64,000 bases of DNA from CAVYGN01 sp963796325. GTDB lineage: Bacteria; Spirochaetota; Brevinematia; Brevinematales; JAOACQ01. Location of the stretch: positions 558,001 to 622,000 of the forward strand of contig CAWCLF010000001.1 of the NCBI GenBank assembly GCA_963796325.1, read 5' to 3'. This document shows positions 26,250 to 34,729 of the stretch, piece after piece. Each line of letters begins with the position of its first letter. Positions within the stretch are counted from its first letter, which is position 1. The translations under genes and the position numbers were made by a program. Under the pieces are notes generated by a model that saw only the letters and a program-made list of their open reading frames with translations, was not told where the DNA came from and ran no database searches.

Positions 26250-26994
26250 ATTTCTTCATCGGTTTATAAACTTCGTCAAGCAGGGCTCTAAGCCTGTCGG
26301 GATAATCGGTTATAAGCCCGTCAGCCCCGAGCTTTAAAAAAGTTATCATTAAAGATACGCTGTTTACTCTCCATGAAAAGACAGCGTCGGAATGTTCCCT
26401 GTATTTTGAAATTCTCCAAGGGAAAAATCGCAGGTTCCTTGAATCCACGCTTGCAGCTCTATATTTTACACCGCTGTCGGGAAGGTCGAACCTGTAATTT
26501 CTTACAAGCGGCAATGCCGGTTCGCTTATGCGGATCCTTTCAAGGGAAAGGGGGTCGAAGGATGCGATCATCGTTGAAGCGGCAGTGCCTGTAAGGGCAA
26601 GAAGAGAAAGGACCTGTTCCTCGATGCCCGGGTAATCCCCGGGGTTTTTCAATTCAATCACCATTTTAATCTTTGTCTTCGCGCTGAATTGCAATACTTC
26701 CAGAAGACTCGGAATTTCTCCCGCGGTCCTGTGAAGTTCTTTAAAAGTCATGTCTTTAACGATTTCCTTTCCGCCGGTTATTCTTTTAAGGTCCCTGTCA
26801 TGAAATACGACAGGCACATTGTCGCAAGTCCTCCGTACGTCGAATTCAATTGCGTCGGCTCTTAAAGCATGCGCTTTCAGGAAAGCGGCCATGGTGTTTT
26901 CCGGTGCGAGTCCCGCTCCGCCGCGGTGTGCGATATTCAAAGGCGGCTCCGGGGATACTCTGCGGATCCTGCATATGTCTGTTTTACTAATCAC
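26248..26994 (-). CDS. Glycerophosphodiester phosphodiesterase
   Basis: 248 residues of the GDPD TIM-barrel family: NIAHRGGAGLAPENTMAAF (His and Glu), EFDVRRTCDNVPVVFHDRDLKRITGG (metal Glu-Asp and catalytic His), and a later MVIELKNPG metal Glu. It hydrolyses glycerophosphodiesters to glycerol 3-phosphate and an alcohol. No signal peptide, so probably cytoplasmic. It follows tonB by 18 bases and is the last gene of that operon. It ends on the terminator at 26220. Confidence 0.92.
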   Translation of the reverse strand: MISKTDICRIRRVSPEPPLNIAHRGGAGLAPENTMAAFLKAHALRADAIEFDVRRTCDNVPVVFHDRDLKRITGGKEIVKDMTFKELHRTAGEIPSLLEVLQFSAKTKIKMVIELKNPGDYPGIEEQVLSLLALTGTAASTMIASFDPLSLERIRISEPALPLVRNYRFDLPDSGVKYRAASVDSRNLRFFPWRISKYREHSDAVFSWRVNSVSLMITFLKLGADGLITDYPDRLRALLDEVYKPMKK

Positions 26995-27012
26995 AGGCCG
27001 AACTCCGCGGGA

Positions 27013-27795
27013 TTATTTCAGCGATATCTTGAACACCTTGATAATTACGTCATTCCTGTCTTCATCGATCGGTTCGACCCGCACTTTCCTGAGCTCTGTA
27101 GCGAATATGCTGTCGATCTCCGAGTCGCCGGAGGATGACACTATTTCAGCTCCCGATGCAAGCCCGTTCTTATCGAAGGTCAGCTTTACCGTGATGGAAT
27201 AGCTCAGCCCCTTTTTTTTGTAATTTTCGGGAATTTTCGACTGGATGTCGGGGAAAAAGGTGGTTTTTCTTGGTTTCGAACTCCAGGAGGCGTCGCCCAG
27301 GGGATCTCCCGAAGGAGAAATTCCCTTAAGACCTTCAGATGAAGGATTGCCCTGTTCAAGAGCTCCGAAAATATCCTTCATTTCCCGGTCTATCTTGCGC
27401 TTTGTTTCTTCCCGGTTCAGTTTTTCAGAATCGTTGGTCGACAGGCTGCCCGCTTCTTTATTGAGCTCGCCCTTTGTATCGGCGGCGATGTCTTTTTTTA
27501 TGTTATCCTGGGGACTTTCGTTGCGGGCGGACGCATTATCCGGGACGGCTGTTTTTTCGATCTCTTTCGTGATCCTTTTCTGTTCTTTTTCTTTCTCTTT
27601 AGGCACCGGTTCGAAAATTGTGTTCCCGAGTTCCCCGGGCAGGCTTTCGCCCAGCGGTTCAATGTTAATGGTTACCGGCTCGTTAAGCTCTTTCTGCGGT
27701 TTGACGGCGAATGTAAGCGTAAGAAATGTCAAAAGCAGGATGTGGATGCAGAGGGAAATGATAAAGCTTTTATTAAGTCCCAGAGGTTTTCTCAT
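27013..27795 (-). CDS. TonB-like energy transducer
   Basis: 260 residues. One N-terminal membrane helix (about 11-30, IISLCIHILLLTFLTLTFA) is followed by a long charged periplasmic linker rich in Lys/Glu rather than Pro, and a TonB C-terminal domain (SYSITVKLTFDKNGLASGAEIVSSSGDSEIDSIFATELRKV). The membrane helix keeps the His of the SHLS-type motif as CIHIL. It would carry energy to outer-membrane receptors. Start at ATG 27795, 4 bases after the exbD stop; a longer frame overlaps exbD. The partner ExbD upstream lacks its key Asp. Confidence 0.85.
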   Translation of the reverse strand: MRKPLGLNKSFIISLCIHILLLTFLTLTFAVKPQKELNEPVTINIEPLGESLPGELGNTIFEPVPKEKEKEQKRITKEIEKTAVPDNASARNESPQDNIKKDIAADTKGELNKEAGSLSTNDSEKLNREETKRKIDREMKDIFGALEQGNPSSEGLKGISPSGDPLGDASWSSKPRKTTFFPDIQSKIPENYKKKGLSYSITVKLTFDKNGLASGAEIVSSSGDSEIDSIFATELRKVRVEPIDEDRNDVIIKVFKISLK

Positions 27796-27799
27796 AAAA

Positions 27800-28204
27800 T
27801 CATTCTTCTCCTGCTGCGGATGCAAGCCTTATGTTTTTTGCCCCGGAAAGCCTTGCCGTATTGATTACTTCCATAATCAGGCCGTAAGGAACCCTTGAAT
27901 CCGGGTTTATTATCACAGTTATATTATTGTTTTTAATAATAAGCTCCCTTAATTTCAATCCGATATCGTCCCTCGTTACCATGCCCCGGTTGAGCAGCAT
28001 CCGGCCGGTTCCTGAAAGGTATATCAGGGCTTCGGAATTGACCGGTTCATTTATTGGGCTTGTCCTGTAAGAATTTATATTATAAATGTAATTTTTAAGG
28101 GTCACAGGATATAATAAGCAGAAAATGAAAACCAGGAAAAAAATATTAATAACCGGCACCGGATCGATTCCGGAATTGAGGGTAAATTTCCTGTCCAGTT
28201 TCAT
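27800..28204 (-). CDS. ExbD/TolR-like protein with Asn in place of the membrane Asp
   Basis: 134 residues. The single membrane helix and its lead-in align with ExbD: IDPVPVINIFFLVFIFCLL against the usual INVTPFIDVMLVLLIIF. The protonatable Asp (Asp25 in E. coli ExbD) is Asn20 here. The periplasmic part (MLLNRGMVTRDDIGLKLRELII...VIINPDSRVPYGLIMEVINTARLSGAKNIRLA) is normal. GGGAGG precedes the ATG. It lies between a lipoprotein gene and tonB; no exbB/tolQ gene is present nearby. Family assignment is firm. Proton-driven function is doubtful. Confidence 0.85.
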   Translation of the reverse strand: MKLDRKFTLNSGIDPVPVINIFFLVFIFCLLYPVTLKNYIYNINSYRTSPINEPVNSEALIYLSGTGRMLLNRGMVTRDDIGLKLRELIIKNNNITVIINPDSRVPYGLIMEVINTARLSGAKNIRLASAAGEE

Positions 28205-28223
28205 GCTCGCCTCCCGGCTTATC

Positions 28224-28913
28224 TTACTTGATATCGATCGCTATGGTCGGAGGAGCAACCGCGATGTTTGTAGGGTCTCCTGAGGAATTGGTATAAAGAC
28301 TGATGATACCCAAAGTATCGAAATACAGGTAAATTTCCTTGTAATCCCCTCCTGCCAGCATGAATCCCTTTATACCTAAAATCGATGCCGCCGCATTTGA
28401 GTATGGATATTCCGGCCCCTTTATTTCACTTACCGCTTCAGGTGTTCCAAAGAGAATATATTCCGAACGGAGATTTACTTTGTTAGTCAGGATGAAATTT
28501 GTAATAAGACCTTCGGTGTTCGTGTAGCTTCCGCTGAGGAACCAGCCGGATCCGTAACCGACCAGAATAGCGGTATATTCCCCGCTCGGCACAAGCGACC
28601 TGGGAGCGACGCTCGATATGCCGGTAATTTCCCTGCCGGCTGAAGGAGGTTTGTCGAGAAGCGTTATCCATTCCTTATTCATGCTTTTTATCTTCAAAGT
28701 CCTGATATCGATGTTAAATCCGGAAGGACTCATAATAACTGCGTCCCCCTGAATGGGGGGTTTTAAAGCGCCTGAATTGGCTGCAACGGGTATTCCGTTG
28801 AAATTTACCCAGTTGGCTATCGCTTCAGCCGATAACACAGTCCCTTTTTCGGTGCATCCTTCGAAAACAGAAACAAAAAGTAAGAGGGCAGTTAAAATAC
28901 AGGGTAATTTCAT
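28224..28913 (-). CDS. Lipoprotein of unknown function, first gene of exbD-tonB operon
   Basis: 229 residues. The signal peptide ends FEGC (Cys20), an acceptable lipobox. The mature part is beta-rich (SGEYTAILVGYGSGWFLSGSYTNTEGLITNFILTNKV). Start ATG 28913 has GGAGG 9 bases upstream and a promoter with perfect -10. It precedes exbD by 19 bases, which suggests a role in the same envelope process. No family recognised. Confidence 0.75.
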   Translation of the reverse strand: MKLPCILTALLLFVSVFEGCTEKGTVLSAEAIANWVNFNGIPVAANSGALKPPIQGDAVIMSPSGFNIDIRTLKIKSMNKEWITLLDKPPSAGREITGISSVAPRSLVPSGEYTAILVGYGSGWFLSGSYTNTEGLITNFILTNKVNLRSEYILFGTPEAVSEIKGPEYPYSNAAASILGIKGFMLAGGDYKEIYLYFDTLGIISLYTNSSGDPTNIAVAPPTIAIDIK

Positions 28914-28945
28914 TGGAGCGATCCTCCCGGGCACATTTAATTTAG

Positions 28946-28974
28946 ATTATAATGCATGTCAAAAAAATGCTCAA
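28946..28974 (-). promoter_or_regulatory. Promoter of the lipoprotein-exbD-tonB-GDPD operon
   Basis: Minus strand TTGAGC (28969-28974), 17 bases, TATAAT (28946-28951). Transcription would start about 25 bases before ATG 28913. Confidence 0.65.
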
Positions 28975-29012
28975 GGTTTAAAAAACGTCGGAGGGGGACT
29001 TCATTGAAGGGA

Positions 29013-29327
29013 TTACTTGTCGTATGCCTTTTTCCTTACCTGGTCGATCATATGAGACTTATCTATGTCGGGTTCGGCCGAATTGGATTTTTCATATGCC
29101 GAGATAGCCTGTTTGTAGCTTTTTGTCGATTCGTAAGTTTTACCCTGCTTAAAATACCATTCGGCAAAATCCTGAACGAGCTCTTTACTTGTATTTTTTG
29201 ACATTGCGACCGGAGTCAATCCGTCCCTGGATTTTATCAAAGTTGAAAAATCTTTTGCCGGGACAGATGATCCGGCAGATTTGACATTATTAGTATGCGG
29301 AATAAAGCTGAGACCCTCAATCTTCAT
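29013..29327 (-). CDS. Small TPR-like protein
   Basis: 104 residues. The C-terminal half holds one TPR hairpin: QDFAEWYFKQGKTYESTKSYKQAISAYEKSNSAEPD. The N-terminal half is low in structure. AGGAG is 9 bases before ATG 29327. The open frame runs further upstream into the tmRNA gene, but that extension is not coding. Located 32 bases downstream of tmRNA on the same strand, and possibly read from the tmRNA promoter. Function unknown. Confidence 0.7.
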   Translation of the reverse strand: MKIEGLSFIPHTNNVKSAGSSVPAKDFSTLIKSRDGLTPVAMSKNTSKELVQDFAEWYFKQGKTYESTKSYKQAISAYEKSNSAEPDIDKSHMIDQVRKKAYDK

Positions 29328-29359
29328 TTGCACACTCCTGTTTTCAAGGGGCAGTAAAT

Positions 29360-29701
29360 TGGAGGCGGTGGGAATCGAACCCACGTCCTGAAACCGGAAC
29401 TTATAAGCCTTATTCACAAGCTTAGCTTCATTTTAATCTTGAAATAAACGCGGATGAAGCAAAACGCGTTTATTTCCAGCCGTTAATTGTCGATTCCCCG
29501 GTCCGGCACCGGGAAACTTATCCTTCTATTTAACCCGTAACGATCCCGAAGGAAAAGAAACGCTACAGGAGGCTACCTAAGCAGCCATCGCATAAGAGTA
29601 GTTATCTTCTGCGTTTATGTTTTTTGAGCAGTTTAAAGGGTTACTCGGCCCTGCCTGAAGCCTATAAACACCGCTGTCTCAGTCGAAAGCCGTACGCCCC
29701 C
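29360..29701 (-). ncRNA. ssrA: Transfer-messenger RNA
   Basis: One-piece tmRNA that rescues stalled ribosomes. The tRNA-like ends pair over seven bases (5' GGGGGCG at 29701-29695 with CGCCTCC at 29367-29361, discriminator A at 29360). The 3' side has the T arm GTGGGTTCGATTCCCAC. CCA is not encoded. The tag frame at 29612-29577 reads GCA to TAG and encodes AEDNYSYAMAA, to be preceded by the alanine carried on the RNA. Length 342. Remaining pseudoknots were not modelled. Confidence 0.95.
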
Positions 29702-29712
29702 TTTTCTCATTT

Positions 29713-29741
29713 AATATAGCTTATTTCAATGAAAAAATCAA
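29713..29741 (-). promoter_or_regulatory. tmRNA promoter
   Basis: Minus strand TTGATT (29736-29741), 17 bases, TATATT (29713-29718). The mature 5' end at 29701 lies 11 bases after the -10 box, so transcription may begin close to the mature end. The 164 bases from 29742 to 29905 hold no gene I can support. Confidence 0.7.
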
Positions 29742-29905
29742 GCGAAACAGGGTTCGCGGTTATTTCCCCCTTCTATTATCGGACTTAAGCATTAAAACTT
29801 TAATTAAATTAATTTATTGTCTGCCTTCTTTTGGCGGGAAAAGTCGGCGTCCGGGGGCGCGACAGCCTGCGTGATCATCTGCGGATTTTATTGACCTGTA
29901 AATAT

Positions 29906-30781
29906 TTAAAGGATGAGGAGGCTTAAATCCAGGGGCCGGATGGTGTGCGTCAGGGACCCCATCGATATGAAATCGACGCCTGTTTTTGCAAGCTCTAATA
30001 GCCTGGGTTTGCCGATATTTCCGGAAACCTCTATATACTTTTCATCCTTCAATATTGATACGGCTTTCCCGATAGAAGGGTTGTCCATATTGTCCAGCAT
30101 AATTATATCTGCGTCTGTATTCTTTGCTTCGATCGCTTCGCCGATATTTCTGACTTCCGTTTCTATGACTGCTCCCGGATAATTGCTGCGGGCCTTCCTG
30201 ACGGCAGAGCTTATGCCGCCGGCTGCCATTATATGATTTTCTTTTATAAGGATCATATCGAACAGGCCTATCCTGTGATTATAGCCGCCTCCTTTTGCAA
30301 CCGCATATTTCTGGAAAAGCCTTAAATTGGGAAGGGTCTTTCTCGTATCCAGGATTTTTACCGGGAATTCGGCAATCATATCCGTCAGGGACCGCACATT
30401 TGTCGAAATTCCGGATAAAAGGCCGAGAAAATTAAGGGCTGTCCTTTCCCCTGAAATTATCGAAGAGGCGCTGCCCCCGATCTCAATTATTGTCTGACCG
30501 GCGGTTACGAAGTCGCCGTCATTTTTAAAAATCGATATTTCAAGAGCCGGATCGAGGGCCCTGTAAACTGAAACGAATATCTCGATCCCGCAGATCACTC
30601 CTTCCTCTTTGGATAAAACTCTTGACCAGACAGGCGGTCCTAAACCGCCGAAAGCGGCCTTGCAGGTAAGGTCGCCCTCCTTGCCCATATCTTCCTCAAG
30701 CGCTGCAAAAACCGTGTTGTTTATTAATTCCTGCGGGAGGCTTTCCAGCCTTTTCGGGAAATCAATTAATTTCCTGGGCAA
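29906..30781 (-). CDS. nadC: Nicotinate-nucleotide pyrophosphorylase (carboxylating)
   Basis: 291-residue quinolinate phosphoribosyltransferase of de novo NAD synthesis. Signatures: EEDMGKEGDLTC, SGERTALNFLGLLSGIST, KILDTRKTLPNLRLFQKYAVAKGGGYNHRIGLFDMILIKENHI (PRPP and quinolinate contacts), IETEVRN, IMLDNM, and VSGNI...GVDFISMGSLTH. Last gene of the long minus-strand run that begins near 35349, 20 bases after the PilZ gene. nadA and nadB are not in the window. Confidence 0.95.
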   Translation of the reverse strand: MPRKLIDFPKRLESLPQELINNTVFAALEEDMGKEGDLTCKAAFGGLGPPVWSRVLSKEEGVICGIEIFVSVYRALDPALEISIFKNDGDFVTAGQTIIEIGGSASSIISGERTALNFLGLLSGISTNVRSLTDMIAEFPVKILDTRKTLPNLRLFQKYAVAKGGGYNHRIGLFDMILIKENHIMAAGGISSAVRKARSNYPGAVIETEVRNIGEAIEAKNTDADIIMLDNMDNPSIGKAVSILKDEKYIEVSGNIGKPRLLELAKTGVDFISMGSLTHTIRPLDLSLLIL

Positions 30782-30801
30782 AGGGTTCTCCTTTTTTTTA
30801 A

Positions 30802-31542
30802 TTATTGAGAAGGGAGGCTTGATATCCTCTGGAAAACGAAATGACTGATGATTTCGCTGACCGTATCCGACATATTGATGAAACGGAAGGCGCAGAACAT
30901 CTTTTGATAAGCTACAACCACGCCGTCCACATAAATATCCTTGCCGTCAAGGATAAACTGCATATTGCTGACCGAAACCCCGGGTTCGAGCGATTCTTTC
31001 GGAAAGGTTCCCACAAGTTCCACCGCCGCGCCTCCGTAACTGATGTCTTTTATCACTCCCATAATGAGCTGGGAGTTTAAGGGAGAGCGGAATTTGATCC
31101 CGATCCTTTCATTGGTATTAGTTGTATCGAATGAAACCCTTACGTATTTTCTATCCGGGAAACTGCCTGTTTCCTTCTGGTATATATCTATGATATAATT
31201 TCCTATAAAATCTTCGGGCGCATTGCTCTTAATGAAACCCTTGACTCCCAGCTGTATCGCACTTGTTACATGGGCCTTGTCGATAGCCCCGATTATAAGG
31301 ATCAGGGATGCGTTTCTTACTTCAGCCGATTCATGCGATTTAATCTGGCTGATTATCGGGAAAATGGTGTCGTAATCCTCCTGTATAACATCAAGAATTG
31401 CAATCTCTGACTTTGTAAAGATCATCCTGCTGATAAGCTCGTCGCCATGCTCGACATGGTAAAGGGATATTCCGCGCGGGATAAGGGCGTTGACGAATGT
31501 ATTCCGCATATAATACGACTGGGTAAAAATACAGGCGTTCAT
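30802..31542 (-). CDS. Receiver-like/PilZ-domain protein
   Basis: 246 residues. The first 125 resemble a degenerate response-regulator receiver (CIFTQSYYMRNTFVNAL...EIAILDVIQEDYDTIFPIISQIK...LILIIGAIDKAHVTSAIQLGVKGFIKSNAPEDFI). A PilZ domain follows with the c-di-GMP motifs RKYVRVSF (RxxxR) and DISYGGAAV (DxSxxG). Likely senses c-di-GMP. Its start overlaps the uvrC stop by one base. The receiver half has Asp in ILDV but lacks a clear acidic pair, so phosphorylation is uncertain. Confidence 0.85.
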   Translation of the reverse strand: MNACIFTQSYYMRNTFVNALIPRGISLYHVEHGDELISRMIFTKSEIAILDVIQEDYDTIFPIISQIKSHESAEVRNASLILIIGAIDKAHVTSAIQLGVKGFIKSNAPEDFIGNYIIDIYQKETGSFPDRKYVRVSFDTTNTNERIGIKFRSPLNSQLIMGVIKDISYGGAAVELVGTFPKESLEPGVSVSNMQFILDGKDIYVDGVVVAYQKMFCAFRFINMSDTVSEIISHFVFQRISSLPSQ

Positions 31543-33389
31543 TAATTCTCCCCGTTGTTCTGCATGCTTTTGATTTTATCGAGGACTTCCGGAGCGATCT
31601 TTGAAGGTATGCCTTTTTTTATTAAACTTGTTAAATCGACTTCTTTCATTATATCATAGCTTAAAAAATTTTTCAGTATAATTTCCCTTCTTTTTTTCCC
31701 GATCCCTTTTATGCTGTTGAATACCGATTCCAGGTCCTTCTTGTTTTTTATCCTGTTGTAATAAGTGTTTGCAAACCTGTGTGTTTCATCTCTGACCTGC
31801 TGGAGTATATGAAGAGACGGGGAGTTGCGGGAGAGGACAATGGGCTTTTCCCTGTAAGGGGTATAGATTTCCTCGTTTTTCTTTGCCAGGGAAACGATAT
31901 TGAGGTTCAAATTGAGGCTTGCTGCGGCTTCAAGCGCCGCGTTGAGCTGACCTCTGCCTCCGTCTATCAGCACAAGGTCCGGCAGGTCCCTGTCCTCTTC
32001 TTTAAGCCTCCTGTATCTTCTTCCCACAGCTTCGTTTATCATTGCCGGATCATCCGGGGTCGCCTTTGATCTTATCTTGAATATCCTGTAATTCTGTTTG
32101 TCGGGTTTCCCGCCGTAAAAAGAAACAAGCGAAGCCACTGCGTTGAGTCCGAGTATATTGGCTATATCGAATCCTTCTATCCTCATAGGAAGCGAATCAA
32201 GCTCGAGGATTTCCTGGAGAAGCTTCAGCCCCTCGGATGCGTCGACTTTGCTCAATATCTGTTTCATATGCAGCGATGCGTTTTCCAGGGCCATATGAAT
32301 AAGAGCCTTTTCCTGTCCGTTCCTGGCTACGGAGACGGCTGCCGACCTGCCGATGCTCAGTAAATAGGAGTTTAAAGATTCCAGAAGCCGGCCGAATTTT
32401 TCTTCTATTATGAAATAATCCTGTTTTTTATCCGAGTCCTTTTCATATTCGATTAAAAAATTGAACATGATATCCGGAAGCTCCTCATCAATCTCCAGAA
32501 TTGCGCTGTAGCTCCTCTTTCCGGTCATTTTGCCGTTCCTGATCATTGTCACTACGAATACGGCGCGGCCCATATGAGCTGACATTGCCGTAAAATCGGC
32601 GTTAATCCTGCTGTCAAGGAATACGTTCTGGCTGTCTTCGAATATCCTGATCGAATCGATCCTGTCTTTTACAGACTGGGCTTTTTCAAATTCGAGGAGG
32701 CGGGCATATTCCCTCATTTCCTTTTCGAGTTTTTTTATCAGTATATGGGAGTCGCCCCTTAAAAGCTCGATCGCATTCCTTACCCTTGCCGCATAATCTG
32801 ATTCGGAGATTTTATTTATACAGGGGGCGGTGCAGCGGTTTATGTGATATAATATGCATTCCTTTTTAGGCATGACCGTGCAGGTCCTTATCTTGAACAG
32901 GCGCTGGATAAGATCTATATATTCCCTGACCGACCTTGCGCTCGTATAAGGTCCGAAATAATTTGTCGGGCCTTTGCGGCGTTCACGCGTAAACATGATC
33001 CTGGGGAAATCGTCGCCCATTGTGACGGCAATGAAAGGATAGAACTTGTTGTCCTTGAAAGTTACATTATACCGGGGCCTGTATTCCTTGATAAGATTCG
33101 CTTCGAGAACGAGGGCTTCGGATTCGCTGTCGACGGCTATGGTGTCGATAATAGCGATATTATCGACCAGGAACCTGGTTTTGATATTGTATTCGGATTC
33201 CGTCTTTTTTTGAAAATATTGCGAAACCCTCTTTTTCAGGTTTTTCGCCTTCCCGACATATATCACGGTCCCTTTCCCGTCCTTCATGAGGTAAACTCCC
33301 GGATTTTCCGGGATCCGGCCTACCTCGGAGGGAAGGTAATAACCTTTGTTTTCCGCGATCCTGCCGCGGTCTTTATCAAGGCTGTTCAT
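31542..33389 (-). CDS. uvrC: Excinuclease ABC subunit C
   Basis: 615-residue nucleotide-excision repair endonuclease. Order: GIY-YIG domain (NPGVYLMKDGKGTVIYVGKAKNLKKRVSQYF, residues 27-57), Cys-rich segment CTVMPKKECILYHINRCTAPC, UVR motif near 205-235, RNase H-like second nuclease domain (PMRIEGFDIANILG, LVLIDGGRGQLNAA, RDETHRFANTYYN), and C-terminal helix-hairpin-helix (VFNSIKGIGKKRREIILKNF). Cuts both sides of the lesion after UvrAB. Overlaps the GNAT gene by 14 bases. Confidence 0.97.
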   Translation of the reverse strand: MNSLDKDRGRIAENKGYYLPSEVGRIPENPGVYLMKDGKGTVIYVGKAKNLKKRVSQYFQKKTESEYNIKTRFLVDNIAIIDTIAVDSESEALVLEANLIKEYRPRYNVTFKDNKFYPFIAVTMGDDFPRIMFTRERRKGPTNYFGPYTSARSVREYIDLIQRLFKIRTCTVMPKKECILYHINRCTAPCINKISESDYAARVRNAIELLRGDSHILIKKLEKEMREYARLLEFEKAQSVKDRIDSIRIFEDSQNVFLDSRINADFTAMSAHMGRAVFVVTMIRNGKMTGKRSYSAILEIDEELPDIMFNFLIEYEKDSDKKQDYFIIEEKFGRLLESLNSYLLSIGRSAAVSVARNGQEKALIHMALENASLHMKQILSKVDASEGLKLLQEILELDSLPMRIEGFDIANILGLNAVASLVSFYGGKPDKQNYRIFKIRSKATPDDPAMINEAVGRRYRRLKEEDRDLPDLVLIDGGRGQLNAALEAAASLNLNLNIVSLAKKNEEIYTPYREKPIVLSRNSPSLHILQQVRDETHRFANTYYNRIKNKKDLESVFNSIKGIGKKRREIILKNFLSYDIMKEVDLTSLIKKGIPSKIAPEVLDKIKSMQNNGEN

Positions 33390-33849
33390 ACAGGGATTTT
33401 ATCATTCTGACGCCGTCCCCGTCATCAGGGTAATATCCCGGGAGATTTTTAAGGATGGTAAAACCGAGACCCTCATATAGACGGACGGCTTTTTCATTTT
33501 TAATCCTGACTTCAAGCGTCATCGCCCGTTTATCCCTGAAGCTGGCGAACCGGAGTTTCAGGTATTCCCTGGCATAACCCCTGCCGCCGAAATCGGGATG
33601 AATGCAGATCGAGTAGAGACGTACCAGGAGGGAGTTTTTCCTTGTAAAATAGGCCGCCCACCCCGCAGGTTCTCCGTTTAAAGTTATAATATCTGTGATT
33701 ATTGTGCCCGCAGGGTTTTTTAAGAAGCGCCGTACCTGGTGAGGTTTAAACAGATCGTATTTGTTGAAGCATAATTTTTCCATGCCGGTGATGAGGGGGT
33801 AGTCCCGGACTTCTGCAGCCCTGTATGAAAGGGCTTCATAGCCCTTCAA
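33376..33849 (-). CDS. GNAT-family acetyltransferase
   Basis: 157 residues: N-terminal YRAAEVRDYPLITGMEKLCF, then YSICIHPDFGGRGYAREYLKLR (acetyl-CoA pyrophosphate loop, Q/RxxGxG/A variant GGRGYA), and the C-terminal VRIKNEKAVRLYEGLGFTILKNLPGYY found in RimI-like enzymes. It probably acetylates an amino group on a protein or peptide. It overlaps the ATP-grasp gene by 14 bases and uvrC by 14 bases. The ligase/acetyltransferase pairing suggests joint modification of one substrate. Confidence 0.88.
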   Translation of the reverse strand: MKGYEALSYRAAEVRDYPLITGMEKLCFNKYDLFKPHQVRRFLKNPAGTIITDIITLNGEPAGWAAYFTRKNSLLVRLYSICIHPDFGGRGYAREYLKLRFASFRDKRAMTLEVRIKNEKAVRLYEGLGFTILKNLPGYYPDDGDGVRMIKSLYEQP

Positions 33850-34729
33850 ACTGTTCTCCTACAAGGTATTTTATTATCCATTCGTAAATGTGGGGGGATT
33901 TCTGGTCTTCCAGCCCCTGATCGATGTTAGGATTGTCGTTGACTTCAATCACGAAAAACTCGTTGTCGACTTCCTTGAGGTCCACTCCGTAAAGGCCTTT
34001 GCCTATGGAATTACCGGCTTTAAGGGCCGTATCTATAAGCCTGGGGTTGACCTGGCCAATATCCATACCCTCGACAGTGCACTGGAGAAGCTTGCCTTCG
34101 TGGTCATGATCGACTATTTTCCAGGCGTTCGCGTTCATTATGTATTTTACGATCGAGATCACCTTACTGTCGAGGAGCACGACCCTCCAGTCGAAGCGGC
34201 TGGGCAGGTACTGCTGAACTATTATTATATCCGAACGGCGGAGGAATTTTTTGCCGATTTTGACGAATTCATCCGGGGATGAAACCTTTTCCACGTATGC
34301 CGAAAAGCTTGAATTGGGAGCTTTAAGGACAAGCGGAATTCCCATGGATTCGAAAAAGTCCCTGGCATTTTCAATTGTTACTTCGTCGTTCTTAAGGAAA
34401 GCCGTTATCGGATGAGGTACGTTTTCCTTTTGTAGATGAAGATACATATTGACTTTATCGGAACATATCCTGATATCGGATGATTTGTCGAGGACCCTGA
34501 TTTTGTTCAATTCGGCATATCTCGACACGACGTAGCTGTTATTGAGAGGGTCGGTGAGGGCCCTGATAAAAATGGCATCGAAATTCTTGATATACTTAAA
34601 ATCGTCCTTGAAAATAAAATCCAGGTCATGTCCCAGTTCAAGCGCCACTTCCCTGAAATTGAAAAGAGAGTTGAGCTCTGCGGCCATCCTGAGGGTGCTT
34701 CTTTCGGTAAATATCGCTATTTTTGCCAT
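33836..34729 (-). CDS. RimK-like ATP-grasp ligase
   Basis: 297 residues. ATP-grasp features: PLVLKAPNSSFSAYVEKVSS (ATP lysine and flexible loop, about 146-165), IIVQQYLPSRFDWRVVLLD (hinge and metal/nucleotide contacts), and FFVIEVNDNPNID (Mg-binding E-x-N). The family joins an amino acid to a carboxylate, for example glutamates added to ribosomal protein S6 by RimK. Overlaps both neighbours. The acceptor is unknown. The upstream protein of unknown function may be a partner or N-terminal domain homologue. Confidence 0.88.
   Translation of the reverse strand: MAKIAIFTERSTLRMAAELNSLFNFREVALELGHDLDFIFKDDFKYIKNFDAIFIRALTDPLNNSYVVSRYAELNKIRVLDKSSDIRICSDKVNMYLHLQKENVPHPITAFLKNDEVTIENARDFFESMGIPLVLKAPNSSFSAYVEKVSSPDEFVKIGKKFLRRSDIIIVQQYLPSRFDWRVVLLDSKVISIVKYIMNANAWKIVDHDHEGKLLQCTVEGMDIGQVNPRLIDTALKAGNSIGKGLYGVDLKEVDNEFFVIEVNDNPNIDQGLEDQKSPHIYEWIIKYLVGEQFEGL

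Noticed and set aside
29328..29417. N-terminal extension of the small TPR-like gene into the tmRNA
   Set aside because: The extension is the tmRNA 3' end translated; a good ribosome site stands before ATG 29327.
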